A DNA stretch of 64,000 nt from Phytoactinopolyspora halotolerans. Its GTDB lineage: Bacteria; Actinomycetota; Actinomycetes; Jiangellales; Jiangellaceae. Made by a program: the position numbers and the translations under genes. The DNA lies in contig NZ_JAAGOA010000005.1 of assembly GCF_010550675.1 (NCBI RefSeq), positions 171,524 to 235,523 on the forward strand, given 5' to 3'. Below are positions 43,352 through 53,235 of this stretch, one piece after another. The first letter of the stretch is position 1; each line of letters starts with the position of its first letter. Below the pieces are notes generated by a model. It was given only the letters and a program-made list of their open reading frames with translations, was not told the DNA's origin and did not search any database.

Positions 43352-44118
43352 GCGTGGATCTCCTCTTCCGAGACAAGCTGAAGGAACGCGTGCTCTGCGT
43401 CCGCGGCTCCCGTCCGCTCAAGCAGGTTGGACAATGTGTCATGCGCGAGCACCATCCCGCCCTCGCGGAGCAGGATCAGGTCGTCGCAGCGTTGCGCCTC
43501 ATCCATCACGTGGCTGGACACCAGCAAGGTGGCGCCGTCCGACGCGATCCGGCCGAACAGGTCCCACAGCTCCTTGCGGAGCACAGGATCGAGGCCCACC
43601 GTCGGCTCATCGAGAACCAGCAGTTCGGGGTGGCCGAGCAGGGCCACGGCCAAGGACACCCGGGAGAACTGGCCTCCGGAGAGGTTGGCGGCGAGCTTGT
43701 CCGCGTAAGAGGCGAGATCGACCTGATCGATCGCGCGGTCGACGTCGCTTCTGGGCGCCCCCAGAACGTCGGCGAAATAGGCCAGATTCTGCCGGACCGT
43801 GAGGTCCTGATACACGCTCGGCGCCTGCGTGACGTAGGCGACCCGGTCGCGCAGCTGAACCGACCCCGCAGGCGCACCGAGGACGGTGACCTTCCCTGAA
43901 ACGATCTTCTGCACGCCTATGATCGCTCGCATCAGCGTGGACTTCCCGGATCCCGACGGGCCGAGAAGCCCGGTGATGCTCCCTCGCCCGACCGTCAGGT
44001 CGAGGCCGTCCAGCACCGTCCGCTCCCCGCGTACGACCCGCAGGTCGCGGATCTGAATCGCGTGCTCTTGCTGTTGCGACGCCAGCGCTGCGGTGGTGTC
44101 GCCGACATAATTCATCAT
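43348..44118 (-). CDS. ABC-2 exporter ATP-binding protein
   Basis: 256 residues. Walker A LGPSGSGKSTLMRAIIG, Q-loop VAYVTQAPSVYQDL, signature NLSGGQFSRVSLAVALL, Walker B LLVLDEPTVGLDPV, H-loop LLVSSHVMDEAQRC. A TTGACA -35 box (44159-44154 on the minus strand) lies 18 nt before CAATAT, which ends 7 nt before the start, so the transcript would be almost leaderless. An imperfect palindrome (44110-44127) covers the start codon and is a likely TetR site. Confidence 0.9.
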   Translation of the reverse strand: MMNYVGDTTAALASQQQEHAIQIRDLRVVRGERTVLDGLDLTVGRGSITGLLGPSGSGKSTLMRAIIGVQKIVSGKVTVLGAPAGSVQLRDRVAYVTQAPSVYQDLTVRQNLAYFADVLGAPRSDVDRAIDQVDLASYADKLAANLSGGQFSRVSLAVALLGHPELLVLDEPTVGLDPVLRKELWDLFGRIASDGATLLVSSHVMDEAQRCDDLILLREGGMVLAHDTLSNLLERTGAADAEHAFLQLVSEEEIHA

Positions 44119-44127
44119 GTGTTGAAT
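44110..44127. promoter_or_regulatory. candidate TetR operator over the ABC start codon
   Basis: ATTCATCATGTGTTGAAT is a partial palindrome (14 of 18 positions symmetric, arms ATTCA/TGAAT). It sits between the -10 box and the first codons of the ABC ATPase gene. The TetR gene 163 bp upstream is the obvious candidate to bind it. Confidence 0.6.
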
Positions 44128-44281
44128 ATTGCCTTCATGCGCAGGCCGCTGTCAATTCGTGAGATCACATCGGTCGACCGGCTCAGGCCGGGACCGCAGA
44201 ACAACGACGGGCGAGCCGGGCGCACAAGGTCGCGCAGTGCCCGCCAGGCCAGCTGAGACGCGAAGCGCCGCGGGGTCAGAT

Positions 44282-44899
44282 CTAGGAGCCGTCCGAAGGC
44301 TCGACGTCGGAGATGTAGTGCTGGATCACCGGGCCGATCAATGCCACCAGCTCGTCCTCGGATGCGGAGGCAAGCGGTTCGACCTGCACCACATACCGCA
44401 GGATGCCCATGCCGATCAGGTGCGACACCAGAGCCTCGGCGCGCAGCTCTGCGTCTGGAAGATCGTCCAGGGCCGGCACTACCCGTCCGAGCAGGGCCCG
44501 GGTCACGAACTGGCGGAGCATGGCCGCCGCCGCGCGGTTCGTCATCGCCGAACGCAACAGGGCCAGCAGCGGCCCACGGACATGTTGATGCTCCCAGACG
44601 CCCAGGAACGTCCGTACCGCCCGTTCGCCTAGCTGATCACGCCGGCCGCTGGTCACCGTCTCCGCGATGGTCGCGGGGTCGAACGGCACGTCTACCGCGG
44701 CCAGGAACAGCTTCTCCTTGTTGCCGAAGAAGTGATGGATCATCGCCGGATCCACCTCGGCGCGTGCGGCGATCGCCCGCACGGTCGCGCTGTCGTAGCC
44801 CTTCTCCTCGAACTCGCCACGCGCGGCGACCAGAATGTCGTCCCGGGTGCTGCCGTTGCCTGGCCGCCGACCGCGGACCTTTCCGCCCTTCGCGTTCAT
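44282..44899 (-). CDS. TetR family transcriptional regulator
   Basis: 205 residues. HTH in [48 protein letters not shown]. The [13 protein letters not shown] ending and the C-terminal domain resemble regulators of ABC drug exporters in actinobacteria. It overlaps the TIM-barrel isomerase gene (ATGA) and is followed on the same strand by the ABC-2 exporter pair, which it probably represses. Confidence 0.9.
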   Translation of the reverse strand: MNAKGGKVRGRRPGNGSTRDDILVAARGEFEEKGYDSATVRAIAARAEVDPAMIHHFFGNKEKLFLAAVDVPFDPATIAETVTSGRRDQLGERAVRTFLGVWEHQHVRGPLLALLRSAMTNRAAAAMLRQFVTRALLGRVVPALDDLPDAELRAEALVSHLIGMGILRYVVQVEPLASASEDELVALIGPVIQHYISDVEPSDGS

Positions 44900-45786
44900 G
44901 GCGTCGCTTCCCGTGCCACCTGCTCGGCCGTGCCGTCGGCGGAGACGGCGAACGCCGTGTCGACCGCCGCGGCCAGGTTCAGCCGGGTGAACGCCAACGC
45001 CTCATCGAGCTCCGCCACCCGCTCCTCGGTGCTACGGGCCCGCCGCGTCGTGATCTCCAGGATCACGGCTCCGGACCATTCCTGTCTGGCCAGCCGCTCC
45101 AGCAGCGCGGCGCAGGGTTGGCTGCCCCGTCCGGGCACCAGGTGCTCATCCCGGGCGGAAGCGGTCCCGTCGGTCATGTGCACATGGGCGAGCCGATCTC
45201 CGATCACGTCCGCCATGGCCAGCGCATCGCCACCGGCCACCGCCGCGTGTGAGAGATCGAGCGTGATGTGCGAGTACGGGCCCGTCGTCGGATCCCAGTG
45301 CGGTGCGTATGCGGCGATCTCACGTCCGGCCGCTCGCCATGGGTACATGTTCTCGACCGCGATCACGATGCCCGTCTCTTCCTCCAGCTCGGCGATGCGC
45401 GGGGCGAAGTCCTTGGCGTAGTCCCGCTGCCAACGGAACGGAGGGTGGACCACGACGGTTCCCGCGCCCAGCTGATCGGCAGCGTCCAGGGAGCGGGTGA
45501 GCCGGATCCATGGGTCAGGCGACCACACCCGCTGTGTGATCAGCAGGCACGGCGCATGGACGGACAACACCGGCATGTTGTACAGCTCGGAGAGCCGGGC
45601 GACCTCATCGATGTCCTGGCTCACCGGATCCGTCCACACCATCAGCTCCACGCCGTCATAGCCGAGTGAGGACGCGACGCGGAAAGCCGTGGCCGTCCCT
45701 TGGGGGTAGACGGAAGCCGTGGAGAGTCCGACCGGCGCATCCGGTACCCGCAACATCCCCATCGCGCTCTGGCGGAGCTGAGACAC
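44896..45786 (-). CDS. sugar phosphate isomerase/epimerase family TIM barrel
   Basis: About 296 residues, AP-endonuclease-2-like fold. Features: [92 protein letters not shown] and VILEITTR, which together supply the Glu, His and Asp metal ligands of the family. The true substrate is unknown. The GTG at 45786 is 4 bp after the ppx stop with AGGGG just before it, so the two genes are coupled. The ppx-TIM barrel pair is conserved in mycobacteria. Confidence 0.85.
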   Translation of the reverse strand: MSQLRQSAMGMLRVPDAPVGLSTASVYPQGTATAFRVASSLGYDGVELMVWTDPVSQDIDEVARLSELYNMPVLSVHAPCLLITQRVWSPDPWIRLTRSLDAADQLGAGTVVVHPPFRWQRDYAKDFAPRIAELEEETGIVIAVENMYPWRAAGREIAAYAPHWDPTTGPYSHITLDLSHAAVAGGDALAMADVIGDRLAHVHMTDGTASARDEHLVPGRGSQPCAALLERLARQEWSGAVILEITTRRARSTEERVAELDEALAFTRLNLAAAVDTAFAVSADGTAEQVAREATP

Positions 45787-45790
45787 ACCC

Positions 45791-46741
45791 CTAGGGTAGG
45801 GGGTCCGATCCGACGCCTTCCAGCTGGTCAAGGCGACGCAAAATGAGACCTTCGCGGAGTGCCCACGGGCAGATGTCGACCGACGGGACGTCGAACAGGT
45901 CCATCGCCGCGTCCGCGACCAAGGCCCCGGCCAGCAGCTGCTCGGCGCGGCTCTTCGCGACCCCGGGCAGCTTGGCCCGCTCGGCCGCGGACATGCCGGC
46001 GAGCCGGTCGATCAGCTCCGGCATGTCGGCACGCTTCAGCAGGCGGCGGACGTACGGCCCGTCGCCGGACGGTGCCGCCCCGTTGACCCTCGCCAGAGAC
46101 CGGAACGTCTTGCTCGACGCGACCGCCTTGTCCGGTGCGCCGTATCGGGTGACCTTGCCGACCACGTCGGCGACCTCCGCGCGGACGTGGCGGCGGAGGG
46201 CACGCACCTCGTCGTCGCTCGGCGGGTCGCCGGTGAACCACTTCCTGGTGAGCCGTGCGGCTCCGAGCGGCATGGAGACGGCCACATCCGGATCCTCATC
46301 GATCCCCATCGCCAGCTCCAGCGAGCCACCGCCGATGTCGAAACACAGCAGCCTTCCGCTCGACCAGCCATACCAGCGGCGTACGGCCAGGAAGGTCAGC
46401 CGTGCCTCGTCTTCGCCGGAGAGCACCCGCAGGTCGATGCCGGCGTCGCGGCGGACCCGGTCGATCACCGCCGCGCCGTTGGGTGACTCGCGCAACGCCG
46501 ACGTGGCGAACGCGAGCATCGATGTGGCTCCCTTGTCCTCGGCGATCCGGACCGCATTGGCGCAACACTCGACCAGCTGGTCTGCTCCCTCGCCGTCCAC
46601 CGAGTCGTCGCCGTCGAGCAGATCGACCAGGCGCAGCTCGGTCTTCTCCTTGTAGGCAGGCAGAGGCTTGGCACCAGGGTGCGCATCGACGAGCAGCAGG
46701 TGCACGGTGTTCGATCCGACGTCCAGAACTCCGATGCGCAT
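45791..46741 (-). CDS. exopolyphosphatase / Ppx-GppA family
   Basis: 316 residues, actin-like ATPase fold, short single-module form. Motifs: [70 protein letters not shown] and [13 protein letters not shown]. It hydrolyses polyphosphate or (p)ppGpp-like substrates. TAGCCT (46748-46753) ends 6 nt before the ATG, so the transcript looks leaderless. It is divergent from the Cys-rich gene at 46871. Confidence 0.92.
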   Translation of the reverse strand: MRIGVLDVGSNTVHLLLVDAHPGAKPLPAYKEKTELRLVDLLDGDDSVDGEGADQLVECCANAVRIAEDKGATSMLAFATSALRESPNGAAVIDRVRRDAGIDLRVLSGEDEARLTFLAVRRWYGWSSGRLLCFDIGGGSLELAMGIDEDPDVAVSMPLGAARLTRKWFTGDPPSDDEVRALRRHVRAEVADVVGKVTRYGAPDKAVASSKTFRSLARVNGAAPSGDGPYVRRLLKRADMPELIDRLAGMSAAERAKLPGVAKSRAEQLLAGALVADAAMDLFDVPSVDICPWALREGLILRRLDQLEGVGSDPLP

Positions 46742-46870
46742 AACCGAAGGCTACCCCGACAGCCGCTGTCGCTTCTTGATGAGTGTCAGTTACGTCAACG
46801 GCCGCCGTAGCGGCGTCTACTCGCCACTGAGGCTCAAGAAGCAGCGGCACCGGCGTCTACACTCGGGGCT

Positions 46871-47632
46871 GTGACGACCGCTGAGCGGGCCACGGGGGAT
46901 GCGGCCCGGGCGTGGGTCGAGTTCGTCGACCCGGACAACTCGAACCAGGTCCTGCGCTGCGACCTCACCTGGCTCACATCGCGCTGGACATGCATCTTCG
47001 GCCACGGCTGCCCTGGTGTCTACGCATCCCGGCCGGACGACGGCTGCTGCACGCACGGGGCGTACTTCTCCGACCAGGACGACGAGCGGCGGGTGCGCGA
47101 ATTCGCGAGCCTGCTGGACGAGGAGACGTGGCAGCTCCGGGCGGAAGGGCTGCGCCACGGCGTGGTGGAGACCGACGAGGACGACGAACGTAAGACGCGC
47201 GTGGTGGACGGTGCATGCATCTTCCACAACCGGCCGGGATTCGCCGGCGGATCCGGATGTGCCCTGCACAAGTACGCACTCGCGCAGGGGATGCACCCGC
47301 TCGAGACCAAACCGGACGTGTGTTGGCAGCTGCCGATACGTCGTGCGTACCGGGAGGTGGAGCGGGCGGACGGGAGCACCTACCTGGAGATCACCATCAC
47401 CGAGTACCAGCAGCGCGACTGGGGCAGCGGCGGCCACGACATGGACTGGTACTGCACCTCGGCCGCGTCGGCGCACGTCGGTGTGGAGCCGGTGTACCGG
47501 AGCAACGAGGCAGAGCTGCGCGAACTCATCGGTGACGCGGCCTACGACGAGCTGGCGCGGCACTGCAAGGCCTTCCTGGACGCGCAGCTTCCGCTCCTCG
47601 TCCACCCCGCCACCGCCGAGGCTGGCGGCTGA
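46871..47632 (+). CDS. Cys-rich conserved protein, zinc/iron-cluster type
   Basis: 253 residues. Nine cysteines, most in a fixed pattern: C41-x5-C47, CC at 59-60 ([11 protein letters not shown]), C116 (GACIFHN), C130 ([11 protein letters not shown]), C151 (KPDVCWQLP), C195. The C-x13-C..H-x3-A and KPxxCWxLP motifs resemble the DUF3109/YkgJ-type cysteine clusters proposed to bind zinc or iron. Divergent from ppx, as the equivalent gene in mycobacteria appears to be. TACACT (46858-46863) is 7 nt before the GTG: leaderless. Function unknown. Confidence 0.75.
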   Translation: MTTAERATGDAARAWVEFVDPDNSNQVLRCDLTWLTSRWTCIFGHGCPGVYASRPDDGCCTHGAYFSDQDDERRVREFASLLDEETWQLRAEGLRHGVVETDEDDERKTRVVDGACIFHNRPGFAGGSGCALHKYALAQGMHPLETKPDVCWQLPIRRAYREVERADGSTYLEITITEYQQRDWGSGGHDMDWYCTSAASAHVGVEPVYRSNEAELRELIGDAAYDELARHCKAFLDAQLPLLVHPATAEAGG

Positions 47633-47712
47633 CCGGTGATGGGCCGACGCTGCCGTTCCGCGGCGGGCGACGGAGACATCCGCCCGGCTGGATCCTGCTT
47701 AAGGGTGGCCTC

Positions 47713-48477
47713 GTGTCCCGCGGTGTGATTCCGAGCCCGAACATCTGGCGGTATCCAGACGTCTATGAGACGGAGAATCTCGGGGTCGATCCTGACGGCG
47801 TGCTGGAGGCGGCGATGCGCCGCATCCATGACTGGACCGGGCAGAACGTCGTCGATGTGGGGTGCGGGTCGGGTTTCCATCTCCCCCGCTTCGCCGCCGA
47901 CGCCGCGCGCGTGGTCGGCGTCGAACCGCACCCGCCGCTGGTCCGACGCGCACGGCAGCGTGTCGGCGCGATCACAGCGGCCGCGTCCGCCGCACCGGCC
48001 GCAGTTACCGCAGCGGTCGACCCGTCCGATCGCGCCCGGCCGAATGCGAGCATCGAGGTGCTCAGGGGCACCGCCCAGGCGCTCCCGCTGCCGACGTCGT
48101 CGATGGACGTCGCGCATGCACGCTGGGCGTATTTCTTCGGCCCCGGCTGTGAACCGGGGATCCGCGAACTCGGCCGGGTGCTGCGGCGCGGCGGGACCGC
48201 GTTCGTCATCGACAACGACGCCGCCCGCTCGACGTTCGGCCGGTGGTTCCGACGCGCGTTGCCCCGGTATGACCCGCAAGAGGTGGAGCGATTCTGGGCC
48301 CGGCAGGCATGGCAACGGGAGCCGCTGGAGATCCGATGGGAGCAACCGGACCGCGCGTCGTTCGAGGCCGTCGTCCGTATCGAGTTTCCGGCGGAGACAG
48401 CCGATGCGTTTCTGGCCGAGCACCCAGGTAGCTCCGTCGACTACGCGGTCAACCTCTTCTGGCGCACGTTCCCGTGA
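47713..48477 (+). CDS. class I SAM-dependent methyltransferase
   Basis: 254 residues. Motif I VVDVGCGSGFHLPRFAADAARVVGVEP, motif II region SMDVAHARWAYFFGPG, and post-motif GTAFVIDNDAARS. An Ala/Pro-rich insertion follows motif I. Methyltransferase type 11 pattern, substrate not predictable. The GTG at 47713 has AGGG 8 nt upstream. It stands between the Cys-rich gene and radA. Confidence 0.85.
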   Translation: MSRGVIPSPNIWRYPDVYETENLGVDPDGVLEAAMRRIHDWTGQNVVDVGCGSGFHLPRFAADAARVVGVEPHPPLVRRARQRVGAITAAASAAPAAVTAAVDPSDRARPNASIEVLRGTAQALPLPTSSMDVAHARWAYFFGPGCEPGIRELGRVLRRGGTAFVIDNDAARSTFGRWFRRALPRYDPQEVERFWARQAWQREPLEIRWEQPDRASFEAVVRIEFPAETADAFLAEHPGSSVDYAVNLFWRTFP

Positions 48478-48580
48478 TCATCGACCGTGAGACCCATGGT
48501 GATCGGTCCAGCGATTGCGATCATAAGGGGTGCGCGGGGGGCCACGAAGCTGTCGGTGCCAAGGGTTAGCGTTCTGTTCT

Positions 48581-49951
48581 ATGGCCAAGGCAGCACAGAC
48601 CTTCCGGTGCGTGGAATGCGGATGGACCACGTCGAAGTGGGTCGGGCGCTGTGGCGAATGCCAGGCGTGGGGCACGGTCGACGAGGCCACCACCGCCCGC
48701 CCCGGCGGCACGTCCCCCGGCCCGGTCGCTCAATCGGCCCGGCCGATCGGAGCCGTCGGCCTGGAACCGGCCCGGTCCCGGCCCACCGGGGTAGAGGAGT
48801 TCGACCGCGCACTCGGCGGTGGACTCGTGCAGGGAGCGGTGATCCTGCTCGCCGGCGAGCCCGGCGTGGGCAAGTCGACACTGTTGCTCGACGTGACCGC
48901 CCGATGGGCCAAGGACGCCGGTCGCGCGCTTTACGTCACCGGAGAGGAATCCGCCGCGCAGGTGCGGCTCCGGGCGGAGCGCACCGGCGGCATCGCGGAC
49001 GACCTGTTCCTCGCCGCGGAGACCGACCTGTCCGCCGTGCTCACCCATATCGACGAGGTCAAGCCCTCGTTGATCGTGCTCGATTCGGTGCAGACGATCG
49101 CCAGTCCGACGTTGGACAACGCGGTCGGCGGGGTGAACCAGGTCCGCGAGGTGGCCGCCACGCTCATCCACGTCGCAAAGGAACGGGGTATCGCCACCAT
49201 CCTGGTCGGCCATGTCACCAAGGACGGCTCCATCGCCGGCCCACGGGTGCTGGAGCACCTGGTCGACGTGGTGCTGCATTTCGAGGGGGACAGGCATTCA
49301 CGGCTGCGGATGGTGCGCACCGTCAAGAACCGCTACGGTCCCGCCGACGAGGTCGGGTGCTTCGACCTGTCGGACTCCGGCATCGAGTCGCTGGCCGATC
49401 CCACCGGCCTGTTCCTCTCCCGTCATGCCGCCCCGGTCCCCGGGACCTGCGTCACCGTCACCGTGGAGGGACGACGCCCGCTGCTCGGCGAGGTACAGGC
49501 GCTGGTGGCACCGTCGGCGCTGAACACGCCACGGCGAGCCAACTCCGGCCTCGACTCCGCACGCGTCTCGATGGTTCTCGCCGTCCTGGAACGGCGCGGA
49601 CGGGTGCAGCTGGCCATGAAGGACATCTACACGTCGACCGTCGGTGGTGCCCGCTTGGTGGAGCCGGCCGCCGACCTGGCGGTGCTGATCGCGGTCGCCA
49701 GCGCCGCGGCTGGGCAAGCCACTCCGATGGGCATGATCGCCCTCGGCGAGGTGGGATTGGCGGGCGAGATCCGCAGGGTCACCGGTACGCAGCGCCGACT
49801 CGCCGAAGCGGAGCGTATGGGCTTCAGCACGGCCTTGGTACCGCCCGACTCCGGACCGGTCCCGTCCGGCATCCGGGTTCTGGAGGTGGAGAACGTCGGC
49901 TCGGCGCTGGCCGTCGTCGCTGACCCGGCGTCCGCATTCCCGGTCGGCTGA
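48581..49951 (+). CDS. radA: DNA repair protein RadA (Sms)
   Basis: About 456 residues. An N-terminal zinc finger with C10, C13, C24, C27 (FRCVECGWTTSKWVGRCGECQAW), a RecA-like core with Walker A LAGEPGVGKSTLLLD, the RadA-specific KNRYGP motif (VKNRYGPADEVG), and a C-terminal Lon-like domain (AVLERRGRVQLAMKDIYTS, GEVGLAGEIRRV). It migrates recombination branches. TAGCGT (48567-48572) is 8 nt before the ATG, indicating a leaderless mRNA. disA follows after 158 bp, the usual radA-disA pairing. Confidence 0.96.
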   Translation: MAKAAQTFRCVECGWTTSKWVGRCGECQAWGTVDEATTARPGGTSPGPVAQSARPIGAVGLEPARSRPTGVEEFDRALGGGLVQGAVILLAGEPGVGKSTLLLDVTARWAKDAGRALYVTGEESAAQVRLRAERTGGIADDLFLAAETDLSAVLTHIDEVKPSLIVLDSVQTIASPTLDNAVGGVNQVREVAATLIHVAKERGIATILVGHVTKDGSIAGPRVLEHLVDVVLHFEGDRHSRLRMVRTVKNRYGPADEVGCFDLSDSGIESLADPTGLFLSRHAAPVPGTCVTVTVEGRRPLLGEVQALVAPSALNTPRRANSGLDSARVSMVLAVLERRGRVQLAMKDIYTSTVGGARLVEPAADLAVLIAVASAAAGQATPMGMIALGEVGLAGEIRRVTGTQRRLAEAERMGFSTALVPPDSGPVPSGIRVLEVENVGSALAVVADPASAFPVG

Positions 49952-50109
49952 GCGCCGGACGTCACATGAACTTCCCGCTGCATCCGCCGAAGCGGCCGGC
50001 CCGCCGCTGTAGACTGTGAGCGACAGCGCCGGGCGTCGATCTCGCACTTGACAGCTCCCGGCCTTAGACTGGCAGCCGATTGTCATCGACGAGTCACGAC
50101 GGGGGTCAT

Positions 50110-51201
50110 GTGCCCGGCAGCGACAGAGGCGGCGCAGAGGCGAAGCTGCGTCAGGCGCTCGCGGCGGTCGCGCCTGGTACGGAGCTGCGCGAAGGCCTCG
50201 AAAGGATCTTGCGCGGCCGCACGGGAGCGCTGGTGGTCCTCGGCTACGACAAGGTCATCGAGTCGATCAGCAGCGGTGGTTTCGTCCTGGACGTGGAGTT
50301 CAACGCGACCGGCCTGCGCGAGCTCGCCAAGATGGACGGAGCGATCGTCGTCGACCGCGACTGCACGAGAATCCTCCGTGCCGCCACCCAACTCGTCCCC
50401 GATTCATCGATCCCGACCTCGGAGTCCGGAACCCGGCACCGAACCGCTGAGCGAGTAGCCAAGCAGACCGGCTTTCCAGTCATCTCGGTCAGCCAGTCCA
50501 TGCGCATCGTCGCCATCTACGTCGACGGTATCCGTCACGTACTGGAAGACGCCGGCCAGATCCTCTCGCGCGCCAACCAGGCGCTGGCGACGCTGGAGCG
50601 ATACAAGCTGCGCCTCGATGAGGTCTCCGGGACGCTTTCCGCGCTGGAGATCGAGGACCTGGTCACGGTACGCGACGTCGTCACGGTGGCGCAGCGGCTG
50701 GAGATGGTCCGCCGGATCTCCGTGGAGATCGACGGTTACGTGGTTGAGCTCGGCACGGACGGCAGACTGCTCAGCCTCCAGCTCGACGAGCTCGTCTCCG
50801 GCGTGGACGTCGACCGTGAGCTCATCGTACGGGACTATCTACCCAGTCCGGCAGGGCGGAAGAAGGCCGCTGTGAGCGACGCGATCGGTCAGCTCAGCCG
50901 GCTCTCGTCGACCGAACTCCTGGACTTGGGCGCGGTCGCCGGCGCACTCGGATTCAGCGGCGGTGACCAACTCGACGCCGCGGTCAGTCCGCGTGGTTAC
51001 CGGCTGCTCGCACGCGTACCCCGCTTGCCCGGCCCGGTCATCGAGCGGCTGGTCGACCATTTCGGCGGCTTGCAGAAGCTGCTCGCCGCCAGCGTCGACG
51101 ATCTGCAGGCCGTGGACGGCGTCGGTGAGAATCGCGCGCGCAACGTCCGCGAGGGTCTGTCCCGGCTGGCGGAGTCCAGCATTCTGGAACGTTACGTTTA
51201 G
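50110..51201 (+). CDS. disA: DNA integrity scanning diadenylate cyclase DisA
   Basis: About 363 residues. The diadenylate cyclase domain has the DGA motif ([10 protein letters not shown], Asp76) and the RHR motif ([11 protein letters not shown], 109-111). A central helical domain follows, and a C-terminal HhH domain ([22 protein letters not shown]) binds DNA branches. It makes c-di-AMP while scanning DNA; RadA inhibits it in other actinobacteria, which fits the gene pair. Start: GTG 50110 after GGGGG; a TTG at 50080 is also in frame. TAGACT at 50065-50070 is a possible -10 box. Confidence 0.95.
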   Translation: MPGSDRGGAEAKLRQALAAVAPGTELREGLERILRGRTGALVVLGYDKVIESISSGGFVLDVEFNATGLRELAKMDGAIVVDRDCTRILRAATQLVPDSSIPTSESGTRHRTAERVAKQTGFPVISVSQSMRIVAIYVDGIRHVLEDAGQILSRANQALATLERYKLRLDEVSGTLSALEIEDLVTVRDVVTVAQRLEMVRRISVEIDGYVVELGTDGRLLSLQLDELVSGVDVDRELIVRDYLPSPAGRKKAAVSDAIGQLSRLSSTELLDLGAVAGALGFSGGDQLDAAVSPRGYRLLARVPRLPGPVIERLVDHFGGLQKLLAASVDDLQAVDGVGENRARNVREGLSRLAESSILERYV

Positions 51202-51310
51202 AGCCGTCAGGGCACAGGCCTCCCCGGCCCACCCGGCATCGGAGGCGCCACCGGTGTGTCGTCGGCGATCGCACCCCGATGCGCAGCGGGTCGCGTGCGA
51301 GCACAGAAAC

Positions 51311-51351
51311 GGCCCGTGGGCCCCACGCATCAGCGTGTGAGCCCACGGGCC
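51311..51351. terminator. nested hairpin terminator after disA
   Basis: Outer arms GGCCCGTGGGC/GCCCACGGGCC (11 bp, perfect) with an inner CACGC/GCGTG stem. It lies 110 bp after disA and before the convergent secreted-protein gene. The rest of the 275-bp spacer holds nothing I recognise. Confidence 0.8.
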
Positions 51352-51476
51352 CTTCAGCCGGCGCTCGGAGCGGTTACACCCCGTAGCACCCCCGCCGCGA
51401 GAGACGAGATCGGCGCGGAATCACCGAATCGCCGTGGGGAGACCTCTCCCGCCGCGGGCGCCCCCGTTTGCCGAAC

Positions 51477-52700
51477 TCAGTTCTCGAAGACGGTCTCGTC
51501 GCTCTCGCCGGTCGCCGCGTACAGGCCGCCCTGCGGCACCTCCACGCTCACCTCCGGGAAGCTCAACAGACCGATCTCGGCCGAACCGAGCTCGACCTCG
51601 CCCACGACCGGAGCAGGCACAGCGACGTCCAGCCGCAGCGCCAGTCCGCCACCGGACGCCGCCGCGCTGGTACCGTCCTCGGCGAGCTCGATGTCGTCGT
51701 CGCGGTACTCGGCGAAGTTGACGTTGAGGCTGACGCCCGGAGCGACCTCGATGGTCTCATCGAAGCCCGGCTCGATCTCGACACCGGTCTCCTCGTCACC
51801 GACCCACATCTCCAGTGCCGGCAGGTCATAGTCGAACGACGCGCCGCCGGCCTCGCCGGTCACTTCCAGCCGGCCGAACGCGTTCGGCGTCTCCGTGTCG
51901 GACGAGGCCGCGAAGCCGATCGTCACGCCGCCGTTGGCGGCGCCGCCGAGAACGTTCACATCACCGAAGCGGCCGCTGACCTCGACATACGCGCCCTGGC
52001 TGCCGTCCTCCTTGCCGAAGACGCCGGTCTCCTGCAGAAGCTGGCCGGCGCCGACGCTCACCAGCGGGCCGTTCCCGACCGGCAGCTCGACCGGAACCAG
52101 GCCCCCGACCAGCCCGAGGTCGTCGAAGTCCGCCAGATCCATCTGCCCGACGCCGGAGTACAGCTCGGTGAGCACACCCCCGGACGAGCCATGGCCCAGG
52201 ACCTCGTCATTCCAGTTCGCCTTGGCCTCGCCGGAGATGGCACTCAGCGTTCCGGCCAGCGGCACCTCCAGCTCGTGCAGGCCGTACGTGTCCGGCTCGT
52301 CCTCCTCCGGCAGCGCCGTCTGCTCGACCGCGTAGAGATCGACCGGCAGATCGACACCGAGCAGGTTGGCCCCGACCAGGGTGCCGAACGAGCGGGAATA
52401 GGTACCTTCCGGCTGTCCCTGCAGGCCGTTCGAGTCGACCTCGTTCTCAATGGCACCGACGGTCAGGTCGCCCTGCAGCTTCGCCGCGTCGCCCACGAAG
52501 GGAACATCCCCCGGGAAGTCGAACCGGACCGAGCCGTAGTATCCGTCTGTCGTGATCTTGAGCTGGCCCGGGTCTTCCGGCTCCGCAGCGTGAGCCGGTA
52601 CACCGAATGCACCTACCGCCATGGCCGTGGCCGCACCACAGGCGACGGTCGCCGATGTGGCGCGGCGCCCCCAGCGCACGTTCGTCATCGAGAGAGTCAT
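51477..52700 (-). CDS. secreted protein of unknown function, beta-rich
   Basis: About 407 residues. Signal peptide with a cleavage site near 38 (GVPAHA-AEPEDPG). The mature part has no cysteine, is acidic, and is rich in Gly, Val, Glu and Leu with alternating strand-like segments, e.g. VSVGAGQLLQETGVFGKEDG and GGVTIGFAASSDTETPNAF. No sortase signal and no C-terminal helix, so it is probably released or held non-covalently. AAGGGG lies 7 nt before the ATG. I recognise no family. It is divergent from the repeat protein at 53236. Confidence 0.75.
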   Translation of the reverse strand: MTLSMTNVRWGRRATSATVACGAATAMAVGAFGVPAHAAEPEDPGQLKITTDGYYGSVRFDFPGDVPFVGDAAKLQGDLTVGAIENEVDSNGLQGQPEGTYSRSFGTLVGANLLGVDLPVDLYAVEQTALPEEDEPDTYGLHELEVPLAGTLSAISGEAKANWNDEVLGHGSSGGVLTELYSGVGQMDLADFDDLGLVGGLVPVELPVGNGPLVSVGAGQLLQETGVFGKEDGSQGAYVEVSGRFGDVNVLGGAANGGVTIGFAASSDTETPNAFGRLEVTGEAGGASFDYDLPALEMWVGDEETGVEIEPGFDETIEVAPGVSLNVNFAEYRDDDIELAEDGTSAAASGGGLALRLDVAVPAPVVGEVELGSAEIGLLSFPEVSVEVPQGGLYAATGESDETVFEN

Positions 52701-53235
52701 AACAGCCCCTTTAATGGGTCGAGTGGGCTCGGCATCATCGCTCAGAGATGGAACCGAGCGCCATACTTTCACAGAGAATCTCTGAGCGAGCAACAGTGAC
52801 GCTATCCATACGATTCGAACCGTGTCAAACCTTTACTAAGGCATGTTTCTATTAGTGGTCCATATGTTCATGACGTGTCCACGAGGACGTTAACGGCGTC
52901 ATACGAATGGACGATGCCGACGCGACGTGGCACGAGACACCGCAGCACACAGCAATATGGACGACTCGAGACAGTACATCTGATTCACCCATTGAGCCCC
53001 AACTTGTCCGAGTTAGACAGATAGGGGGCCCAGCTTCCCTGTCGCGCCGGTTTCGCACTGGGAATGCAGTATGCCGGGATGATCGGAGTGAACGTCAAGC
53101 GAAACGGCACGTTTGTTGTTGACTTCTTACTTGACAGTTCGAATTGACAAGTCAAACATTGTTCCCGCGTACACACACCGAACGCATGTTGCCGCGCTTG
53201 CGGCAACAGTCGCAGAGTCAAGGAGAGAGCACAGC
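52701..53235. other. AT-richer divergent intergenic region
   Basis: 535 bp without a convincing gene; noticeably richer in A and T than the rest of the window, most clearly 52740-52900 and 53100-53170. It must carry the promoters of the two divergent secreted-protein genes. Three TTGAC repeats at 53119, 53131 and 53144 (spacing 12 and 13 bp) sit about 90-115 bp before the 53236 start and may be -35 boxes or an activator site. I saw no known riboswitch pattern. Confidence 0.6.

Noticed and set aside
45786-45798. TACCCT box 6 nt before the TIM-barrel gene as a leaderless promoter
   Set aside because: It lies within the last codons of ppx, 4 bp away, and AGGGG precedes the start; translational coupling is the simpler reading.
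50048-50070. TTGACA and TAGACT upstream of disA as one promoter
   Set aside because: The spacing is only 11 nt, too short for a -35/-10 pair; only TAGACT is kept as a possible -10 box.
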